From Bifidobacterium choerinum (GTDB lineage Bacteria > Actinomycetota > Actinomycetes > Actinomycetales > Bifidobacteriaceae), in NCBI RefSeq assembly GCF_000741135.1, contig NZ_JGYU01000003.1:1-64000 (forward strand): a stretch of 64,000 nt of DNA, written 5' to 3'. The notes beneath the pieces were generated by a model. The model made no database searches. It was not told the DNA's origin and worked only from the letters and a program-made list of their open reading frames with translations. The position numbers were made by a program, and so were the translations under genes. This document shows positions 57,668 to 64,000 of this stretch, piece after piece. Positions within the stretch are counted from its first letter, which is position 1, and every line of letters starts with the position of its first letter.

Positions 57668-58450
57668 ATGTTGGGCGACGAACACGCGGATATCCTGGAA
57701 CTGTTGGCGGGACACACGGACGATGGCACGATTCGGGCGCTCGCGTTCGAATGCCTGATCAGCGGACTGCGCGATGAGCGCGTCACGGCACTGCTCAACG
57801 TCATCGGATGGCGAGGACAGTTCGAATGCTTCGCCGTCGGGGGAGAACCGGCCGAAAGCATGGCGGCGACGGTGGCGAAAATCGGACAGGTCATCACGGA
57901 TCTCGGCGGCGCGTCGCCGCTCATCGGCGTCTATGGCGCCTTCGTCATCGTATGCGCGCGGGCGCAGGCGGCCGTGTCGCCGGGCATCGCGAGCACGAAT
58001 ATGCTGCCGGCGTTCAGCGAAGGGGCAGCCGTGTACGTCAGTCCGATGCGGGAAGGCGTCGAAGGGGCGAGCCATGCCGTGCGCGAAACGCTGTTCTCGT
58101 TGCAGGCGGCGCCGTCGATCGTCGAACCGGCGCGGCCGCTGCGCGCCGACGATCTGCTGCCGGAGCGCGCGCTCATCGGTGACGACATGGCGCGCGAGGA
58201 GCTGTACCGCAACGTCTATCAGGTATTGCACGGCAGCAGTGAGGACGATCCGACCTTCGTGACGGTGTCCACGTTCCTGCGGCACGGCGGGTCGCTTGAG
58301 GCGACGGCGAAGGAGCTCAACATCCATCCGAACACGGTCCGCTACCGGCTCAAGCGCGCGGCGGAGACGACCGGGTGGGATGCGACCGACCCGCGGGATG
58401 CCTTCGTGCTCAATACGGCGATCGCCATCGGTCGGATTCGGGACCGGTGA
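57668..58450 (+). CDS. PucR-family transcriptional regulator
   Basis: A 260-residue regulator. The last 70 residues are the PucR helix-turn-helix: VTVSTFLRHGGSLEATAKEL, then NIHPNTVRYRLKRAAETTGW. The middle has the GGDEF-related PucR core (GVYGAFVIVCARAQAA). It resembles actinobacterial regulators of the FasR type that sit beside fatty-acid synthesis genes, but no such gene is in the window, so the target is unknown. Alternative upstream starts at 57611 and 57617 exist; none has a strong ribosome site. Confidence 0.85.
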   Translation: MLGDEHADILELLAGHTDDGTIRALAFECLISGLRDERVTALLNVIGWRGQFECFAVGGEPAESMAATVAKIGQVITDLGGASPLIGVYGAFVIVCARAQAAVSPGIASTNMLPAFSEGAAVYVSPMREGVEGASHAVRETLFSLQAAPSIVEPARPLRADDLLPERALIGDDMAREELYRNVYQVLHGSSEDDPTFVTVSTFLRHGGSLEATAKELNIHPNTVRYRLKRAAETTGWDATDPRDAFVLNTAIAIGRIRDR

Positions 58451-58569
58451 GGGCGATGGGGCGTTGGTAAGGGGCTACGGGCCTAGAAGGCGGTGATGGC
58501 GGCGACCAGGGCGGGGCTAGTTGATGGCTAATCGGTGGTTGGTCGGGATTCGGGCAACAGTCTGATTGG

Positions 58570-58698
58570 TATCTGCGCTGAGGGAGAGCAACTTCGTCGG
58601 ATAGGGCGCCTAGCGGGCTTGCGTGGTGGCGGAAATATGCGGTTTTGGATGGGGCTACTTGGCGAATGCCGGGAAGATGCTCTCCCTCAGCGCAGATA
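58570..58698. repeat. Palindromic element F (convergent junction)
   Basis: A 129-bp element with 26-bp arms (58570-58595, 58673-58698, one mismatch) starting TATCTGCGCTGAGGGAGAGC; core GGCGGAAATATGCGG. It lies between the PucR regulator and the DUF6020-type gene, which converge. No other gene is seen in 58451-58853. Confidence 0.93.
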
Positions 58699-58853
58699 TG
58701 GTTTCGGAGCTGGCTGCGCGGTTGTTTTGGAGTGCGGTTGTGTGCGGATGTGGGGCGTTCTGAGCGAACCGGGCGGTCTGAAGCCGTGGAATGGCTGGAA
58801 TCCGAGTGGGATTGAGGTGTGCCGGCCGTGTGACCGGCACACCCAGCGCGGAA

Positions 58854-61223
58854 TCAGTGCTGTGATGTTGGGATGGCCGGGAGGTCGAGACGGCGGAGAG
58901 TGTCGCGGTGGAACATGAGGCACAGGAAGCCGAAGACGAAGACGATCGGCAGCATGTGGCGCTCGAAGTTGTTCGCCGGCGCCGTGATCATGACGCCCAT
59001 CAGCAGCAGCAACGGCATGTGCCACGACAGGGCGCGCCAACGTCTGAGCACGAGTTCGCCGGCGCCGATGAGCAATGTGAAGATGACATAGCAGTTGCCA
59101 TGGGTGAACCAGCCAAGCACGGGGATGCTGCTCCAGCCGCGGGCGGAATCGGCGACCTTCGTGCGCCAGCCGTGGTCGTAGTACTTGATCCAGGTGTTCG
59201 TCTGCTGGACATAGTCGTTGTCGATGTAATAGCTCATCGGGACGTAGGGCGGATCGAAGATGTCGAAGTAGCCGTAGCTCTTGGCGAACAGGCCGTCGAA
59301 GGCGGTGCGCGGGTCGGCGCGAACGATCTCACGCCACGCCTTGTTGAAGTTGTCCATGTCCTCTGGTGTGACGGAACGCCAACGATAGCTGACCTTCTTC
59401 GACTGGATACCGGAGGATTTGACCGGGTCGGCGTCCTGGGGACGGTAGGCCTGCGCGGTCTGGTCGAGGTTGAAAATCGGGGCGAGCTTGTCTCGCGCGT
59501 CCTGCGGGATCGCGTTCGGATTCTCGTGGGCGACGCGCGCGATCATCTGAATCTGGATGCCGCGGGATTCGATCGGGTCGCCGCTGATGATCGTGCCGGA
59601 GGCGATCAGCGCGGCGATCGAACCGTGGATCAGGATCGTCGGCAGCAGCAGCGTGCCGAGGTAGAGCTTCCAGCGGCGACGGTCGGCGAGCAACGAAAAA
59701 ACGACCTGCGCGAGAAGGATATACCACGCGTACTTCGCGCTGATCAGCATGACGCTCACCGAGACGACGAGCGCGGCAATCGTGATATGGCGCGTGGGGA
59801 GGACCTCGGTGCGCAGGATGGGGGAGGTCTTCACGCGCGGGGCGTAAGTCATGTAGAGCTCGTACATCAGGCCGAACCACCAGGTGAATGCGAACGCGAA
59901 CAGTGGGGATTTCGTCAGGGAAATCGTCGCGAACAGCACGAGCGGGCAGCAGATGAAGACGAGCATGATGAGCGCGCGGGCGCAGGCACCGGCGGGAGTG
60001 CCCGCGTAAGGGGTGATGCGCGTGGAGATCGTCGTCGCGGTCGAGGTGATCAGTGAGGAATCAGCGGGCATGCTGCGGTGGTCCTTGCTGCGCGAACGGC
60101 GGGTGAGCCACGGCAGATTGAAGAAACGATTCGCGGCGGATGCACAGCAGAAACCGGCGAACAACCATTGGAGGAAGGCGAGGACGACGAGGCCGGCGTC
60201 GTTCGAGCCGGTCAGGTAGCGGGAGATGGCGAGGGCGCCGCCGTAGAAGACGGTGAGGACGATGTTGTGCTGGTCAGTCAGGTAGGTCGGCTGGTCGGGC
60301 CACATGTAGTGGGCGGTCGGGTAGATGTCCATCGGGACGAAGGAGAAGAAGCCGATGTAGGGCTGGTCGACGCCGGTCCATTGATTCCACGCCCAGGCGA
60401 ATTCGCGGGCTTGCGAATAGATGTCGGCGCCGAAGGCTGCGAGGAGCGTCGCCGGAACCCACAGCCAGCAGATGGCGAGGACGAGCCAGATGCGTTTCCA
60501 GTCGGAAGTCGCCGCGATGATCGCGCGCGAGACGGCGGCGGTGATGCGGGAGCAGTGGGGGCGGAGGCGGAAGGCGAAGGTGTGCTTGGTGGGGTTCGCG
60601 GGGATGTCGGATGTGTGGGCGTTTTCGGGAGCGTGAGAGTTCGCGCGGGTGTGGATGGAGGAGGATGTGGACAGAGGGGATGTAGAATGCACCGCGATTG
60701 TGGAAGAGTCGTTGCGAACGTCCACATCAGTATCCACAGCGATGTGGATTGAGCCGGTGGTGGATACGGAGGTCGTGGGACCGGAGACGGAATCGGTTGG
60801 GGTGGAAGGGGAATCAGATGTGGTAGCGGAAGGGGAATCACAGACAGTGGCGGAGGTCGGGGTGTGGGGGCGGACTCGGGTGAGGTTGCGGGGTTTGCAC
60901 ATGCCTTCGCGGCGGTAGGCGGTGAAAACAAGCAGCAGCACAAAACCGAAGGTGCAGCTGAACATGACGAGGAACAGCAGCGCGTTCGTCCATCCGAAGC
61001 CGGCGAGACCGACGTCGGAGCGCATCAGCGGACCGATCGACGTGCACCAGGAGATCCAAACGCAGGCGAGCGCGGCGATCAGCCAACGGAAGAACGCGCC
61101 GCAGCGGTCGGCGAACGTTGGCGGCGTCACGCGGAAAGCGGGGGTTGTGGTCGCGGAGGATTCGGCATTGGTGGACGACGCGGTCGTCGGGGTGTCGGAA
61201 TCGGTGGGATGCTCACGTGCCAT
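58854..61223 (-). CDS. Large polytopic membrane protein (DUF6020-like)
   Basis: A 789-residue membrane protein of the DUF6020 group, common in bifidobacteria and probably a GT-C-like glycosyltransferase or flippase-type envelope protein by its build: about 13 hydrophobic segments, a conserved first loop with Asp (FGADIYSQAREFAWAWNQWT) and an extracytoplasmic domain of about 170 residues (EDMDNFNKAWREIVRADPRT) between late helices. A 100-residue Ser/Thr-rich stretch (about residues 115-215) interrupts the N-terminal helices. The function is not established. It is divergent from birA. Confidence 0.75.
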   Translation of the reverse strand: MAREHPTDSDTPTTASSTNAESSATTTPAFRVTPPTFADRCGAFFRWLIAALACVWISWCTSIGPLMRSDVGLAGFGWTNALLFLVMFSCTFGFVLLLVFTAYRREGMCKPRNLTRVRPHTPTSATVCDSPSATTSDSPSTPTDSVSGPTTSVSTTGSIHIAVDTDVDVRNDSSTIAVHSTSPLSTSSSIHTRANSHAPENAHTSDIPANPTKHTFAFRLRPHCSRITAAVSRAIIAATSDWKRIWLVLAICWLWVPATLLAAFGADIYSQAREFAWAWNQWTGVDQPYIGFFSFVPMDIYPTAHYMWPDQPTYLTDQHNIVLTVFYGGALAISRYLTGSNDAGLVVLAFLQWLFAGFCCASAANRFFNLPWLTRRSRSKDHRSMPADSSLITSTATTISTRITPYAGTPAGACARALIMLVFICCPLVLFATISLTKSPLFAFAFTWWFGLMYELYMTYAPRVKTSPILRTEVLPTRHITIAALVVSVSVMLISAKYAWYILLAQVVFSLLADRRRWKLYLGTLLLPTILIHGSIAALIASGTIISGDPIESRGIQIQMIARVAHENPNAIPQDARDKLAPIFNLDQTAQAYRPQDADPVKSSGIQSKKVSYRWRSVTPEDMDNFNKAWREIVRADPRTAFDGLFAKSYGYFDIFDPPYVPMSYYIDNDYVQQTNTWIKYYDHGWRTKVADSARGWSSIPVLGWFTHGNCYVIFTLLIGAGELVLRRWRALSWHMPLLLLMGVMITAPANNFERHMLPIVFVFGFLCLMFHRDTLRRLDLPAIPTSQH

Positions 61224-61408
61224 AGACGCGATTGTACAATCGGCGGCAGAATGGACGGCTCATGCGGGGTTAGCCGTCGGCGCAGTGGGCGGTGGCGGGA
61301 TGTGCGGGGGTCGTTGTCGGTGGGGAGGAGCATGGGTGGTCGGGTGCGGGCATCGGAGTTCAGGTGCATGATGGATAGGGAATCGAAACATCAACAGAGG
61401 AGCATCGC

Positions 61409-62416
61409 ATGGCGGAAGGAAACATGAGCGGCAACGGCAACAACAACGATGGCGGTGCTGCGGCTGCGTCGATGTCTGGGTCGGTGGCCGCATCGAGCGC
61501 GCAGCAGAATCCGTTCCGCGATGACAATGTCGTCACCGGCGACCTGCCGCTGACGCGGGCGGTGGCGAATGTCGTGTCGCTCAAATCGGTCGGGTCGACG
61601 AACACGGTCGCTGAAACATACATCACAAGCGGGCGGTGGAATCGCAACGGCATGACGATTGTCAGCGCGCGGGAGCAGACGGCAGGGCGCGGCCGGCTCG
61701 ACCACACATGGTTCAGCTCGCCGGGGAAATCGTTCATGATGTCGTTCATTTCCGCGGTGGGCAAGAACGTGGCGTGCGATCCGCAGATCAACGGCTGGCT
61801 GCAGATGATCGCCGGTCTGTCCGTGCTCGACGCGCTGCGTGAAACGCTGAGTGAAACGGACATGATGCTCATCCACGATCCGGCGAACATCGACGATGCA
61901 CGCGACGACGTCATGGTCAAATGGCCGAACGACATCGTCTACCACGGGCATAAGCTCGGCGGCATCCTTTCGCAGATCGTCGCGGTGCCCGATCCGGATA
62001 TCGTGGCCGTGGTCTACGGCATCGGGCTCAACCTCGACATGCCGCTCGACGAACTGCCGACCGACGACGCGACGTCGTGGCAGCTCATCACGCAGCCCGA
62101 GCATGAAGGTGAACGACCGGGCACGGCGGCGGTGATGGATCTCATCGCGTCGCACACGGTGAAGCATATCGAGGAACGGCTGTGGAACCTGGGACTCAAT
62201 CCGGCAGTGAGCGCGCAGCATCTGCGGCGCAGGCTCGTGCAGGAAAGCTGGACGCTCGGGCATCCGATCGAAGTCCACTATACGAATGGGACAACGGAGC
62301 ATGGCATCGCGCACGGCATCAACGCCGATGCGTCGCTCGCGATGACGACCTACGAAGGCGAGGAGCGGATCGTGCGCACGGCCGACGTGGGCGTGCTGCC
62401 GAACGTGGCGCAGTGA
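61409..62416 (+). CDS. birA: Biotin-[acetyl-CoA-carboxylase] ligase
   Basis: Attaches biotin to carboxyl-carrier proteins. The 335-residue protein has the ligase motifs SVGSTNTVAETYI, SAREQTAGRGRLDHTWFSSP, VKWPNDIVYHGHKLGGILSQ and GIGLNLD, and a C-terminal SH3-like domain. There is no N-terminal helix-turn-helix, so it is a class I ligase without repressor function; the head instead is a 45-residue Gly/Asn/Ala-rich stretch. AGAGGAGCATCGC precedes the ATG. It converges with bioY. Confidence 0.93.
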   Translation: MAEGNMSGNGNNNDGGAAAASMSGSVAASSAQQNPFRDDNVVTGDLPLTRAVANVVSLKSVGSTNTVAETYITSGRWNRNGMTIVSAREQTAGRGRLDHTWFSSPGKSFMMSFISAVGKNVACDPQINGWLQMIAGLSVLDALRETLSETDMMLIHDPANIDDARDDVMVKWPNDIVYHGHKLGGILSQIVAVPDPDIVAVVYGIGLNLDMPLDELPTDDATSWQLITQPEHEGERPGTAAVMDLIASHTVKHIEERLWNLGLNPAVSAQHLRRRLVQESWTLGHPIEVHYTNGTTEHGIAHGINADASLAMTTYEGEERIVRTADVGVLPNVAQ

Positions 62417-62498
62417 GCGGCCGCCGTCGGTGAGGTTGGAGGCCCGGAAAATCACGCGTTCAGCGACTGCGTGTCCGGATACGGCGTGCCGGCGGCGG

Positions 62499-62627
62499 TA
62501 TCTCGGCTGGAAAGGAGCATTTTCTGCGGGACCTGCGAGTATGCGCGCCGAAATGGCTGAAATAGCCGGGGTCGGCGGGCCCGATACTCGCCTATGGCAG
62601 GGAAAATGCTCCTTTTCAGCCGAGATA
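62499..62627. repeat. Palindromic element G (convergent junction)
   Basis: A 129-bp element with 26-bp arms (62499-62524, 62602-62627, one mismatch) beginning TATCTCGGCTGGAAAGGAGC. Internal inverted pair GCGAGTAT/ATACTCGC and core GCGCCGAAATGG. It lies between birA and bioY, which converge. Confidence 0.93.
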
Positions 62628-62699
62628 GCCGATCCTGCCGATGGGGTGAGTCGATTTCGGTCGCGCGAACGGCTGCGCAGGCGTCCGCGCGACCGACTC

Positions 62700-63040
62700 G
62701 CGGCGTCTTGCGTCCGGAGTCGCCGGCACGGATGGCAGGTTGGGACGTGACGCGGGATGGTTGCGTCCTGAATCGTCGACGTGTCTGACGGATTGGGACG
62801 CCGGTCAGGTCGCGGTGATTGTGGAGCAGCCGTCGCGATTGTTTCGGAGGTTGGTTGCGGCCGTGGCGGTCGCTGAGCGGGGAGGTCGCGACCGTTTCGG
62901 GTGCGAGATGTGGCCGTGGCGGTCGCTGGATGGTGAGGTTGCGACCGTTTCGGGGGACTTGTGTGGCTGTGACGGTCGCTGATTGGGGAGGTTGCGACCG
63001 TCACAGGTGCGAGATGCGTCCGAAGCGATCGCAACCGGCT
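62700..63040. repeat. 53-bp tandem array at 62.8 kb
   Basis: Four units beginning GTCGCGATT, GTCGCGACC, GTTGCGACC and GTTGCGACC at 62832, 62885, 62938 and 62991, exactly 53 bp apart, with TTTCGGG and GGCGGTCGCTG anchors. The 62700-62830 part has GGGACG-type units like those of the 29.6-kb array. The array ends at the bioY stop. Confidence 0.92.
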
Positions 63041-63041
63041 G

Positions 63042-63836
63042 CTACTGCAGCTTCGCGAGCGTGACCGGCGTCGCGAGCGATGCGGCGAGCGCCGCTTTCA
63101 CCAGATCGCCGGGGATGAAGGCCGCCGACGCCATCGCGAGCGGCTTCAGCGGCATATGCGTCGTCGCGGCCTGCACGAGTACTCCGACGCCGTCCTGCAG
63201 CAGCACGCATCCGATTGCGCATGCGAGGAAATAGCCGAGGAACACCGCAATCGACAGCAGTGCGGACGCCGCGCTGCTGTGCGCATCGCCGATGCGTCCG
63301 ACGTGGCCGATGTGACCGGCGCGGCCAACATGCGCGATGCCGAAACGGGCAGCGTCGTCGGCGCGGCGGACACACATGTCGCCGATGCGACCGCCGCGAC
63401 CGGCCGCCCCGCCGAGACCAGCCTCGCCGCGCGGCGCCCATCGCGACGCGAACCGCATGACGAGCGCGGCGAGCAGCGACGTGACGATGCCGGCCGGCAG
63501 GAACGCGTAGAGGAACCCGCAGGTCGGGCCGACTAGCGCGGCCGTTGACATGCCGCCCGAGAAGACCGGCAGTCCGCACAGTCCCATCGCCAGATACAGC
63601 GCGACGGCGCCCGCGACCTGCCGCCAGCGCAGCGTCACGGCCGCGATCATCAGCACGAGCGTCTGCAACGTGATCGGCACCGGCGTGCCGGGGATCGCGA
63701 TGCGACCGATCGCCGCCGCCGCGCACAGCGCGCCCGTCGTGAGCATGACCGGCAGCGCACCGCCGACGGCACGCCGTATCGTGACTTCCGAAGTCCGGAT
63801 GCTGAGACTGCTGCCGTGATTTGATTGCTGATTCAT
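63042..63836 (-). CDS. bioY: Biotin transporter BioY
   Basis: Substrate-binding membrane protein of biotin uptake (S component of an ECF-type transporter, or active alone). The 264-residue protein has the BioY pattern: GRIAIPGTPVPITLQTLVLMI (biotin-binding loop), LYLAMGLCGLPVFSGG, and the C-terminal FIPGDLVKAALAASLA. A 55-residue Gly/Arg/His-rich stretch (about residues 132-187) is inserted in a cytosolic loop, making it longer than the usual 180-210. The start MNQQSNHGS follows AAAGGAACG. No ECF ATPase or T component is in the window. The remaining bases to 64000 hold no recognisable gene. Confidence 0.9.
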   Translation of the reverse strand: MNQQSNHGSSLSIRTSEVTIRRAVGGALPVMLTTGALCAAAAIGRIAIPGTPVPITLQTLVLMIAAVTLRWRQVAGAVALYLAMGLCGLPVFSGGMSTAALVGPTCGFLYAFLPAGIVTSLLAALVMRFASRWAPRGEAGLGGAAGRGGRIGDMCVRRADDAARFGIAHVGRAGHIGHVGRIGDAHSSAASALLSIAVFLGYFLACAIGCVLLQDGVGVLVQAATTHMPLKPLAMASAAFIPGDLVKAALAASLATPVTLAKLQ

Positions 63837-64000
63837 CGTCGTTCCTTTGTGAGCTGTTGTGAGCTGTGTCCGTGTGCTGTGTTCGGTTGTGTGCACCGCG
63901 CACCATGCCAAGTTCGTCGCGGCAACCAATTGCAACGACTCCCGGCTGCTGCCCGTGGCAGACAGCTGCCGCCGATAAGCCGAGCTGGGCGGATGCCGGT

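Noticed and set aside
57668..58450. Calling the PucR-type regulator FasR.
   Set aside because: FasR sits beside fatty-acid synthase genes; none is in the window and sequence alone cannot distinguish the PucR subgroups.
8276..62627. Target-site duplications flanking the palindromic elements.
   Set aside because: Bases next to the ends of elements B to H do not repeat on the two sides beyond chance, so recent insertion by a cut-and-paste transposase is not supported by the flanks.
35529..63040. The 53-bp arrays as CRISPR.
   Set aside because: The whole 53-bp unit is conserved rather than a fixed repeat with unique spacers, arrays are short and scattered, and no cas gene is present.

Overview
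The window is GC-rich bacterial chromosome that looks like Bifidobacterium. The evidence is the gene order (trnW-secE-nusG-rplK-rplA; rplU-rpmA-obg-proB; rnc-rpmF-DUF177-SepIVA-like-coaD), tandem FemAB-type interpeptide-bridge ligases, two AEC permeases, a DUF6020-type membrane protein, a sortase-dependent pilus locus, and clear AGGAG-type ribosome binding sites. The species cannot be fixed from the sequence alone. No rRNA, CRISPR array, prophage, plasmid origin or intact insertion sequence is visible. Three tRNA genes are present.

Layout. 1-7.7 kb (minus strand): end of an ABC-F ATPase, a glutamine amidotransferase, ilvB-ilvN, then a housekeeping cluster of rnc, rpmF, DUF177, a SepIVA-like coiled-coil protein and coaD. 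7.9-17.8 kb: DUF3039 protein, aldo/keto reductase, nicotinate phosphoribosyltransferase, Pr6Pr membrane protein, rph, rdgB, two FemAB paralogues, an AEC transporter, tRNA-Leu and tRNA-Thr. 18-27.8 kb (plus): manC, pgi, rplS, lepB, rnhB and an ABC exporter pair. 28.1-35.4 kb: a second AEC transporter, dapE and RNase E/G. 35.5-48 kb: an accessory block set between rne and rplU, which are usually neighbours in this lineage. It holds a frameshifted AbiEi/DUF559-type gene, an unknown coiled-coil gene, a four-gene pilus operon and a decayed DUF4143 ATPase fragment. 48-58.5 kb (plus): rplU-rpmA-obg-proB-aspC-tRNA-Trp-secE-nusG-rplK-rplA and a PucR regulator. 58.8-64 kb: DUF6020 membrane protein, birA and bioY.

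How the genes fit together. Cell-envelope functions recur: bridge ligases, LepB, DapE, pilus and class C sortase, ManC. The 48-57.5 kb block is core translation and transcription machinery. BirA and BioY form a biotin salvage pair. ilvBN begins branched-chain amino-acid synthesis.

The most unusual content is intergenic. (1) Eight palindromic elements, most 119-130 bp long, have 22-29 bp terminal inverted repeats, usually beginning TATCTSSG, and a partly conserved centre. Every one of the five convergent gene junctions in the window carries one and no divergent junction does, which suggests a dispersed bidirectional-terminator or MITE-like family. (2) Tandem arrays of unrelated sequence share a 51-54 bp unit length, most often exactly 53 bp, about five turns of DNA. 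(3) GATAGTCCACA motifs cluster upstream of the ABC exporter. (4) Several conserved proteins carry low-complexity insertions absent from their families.
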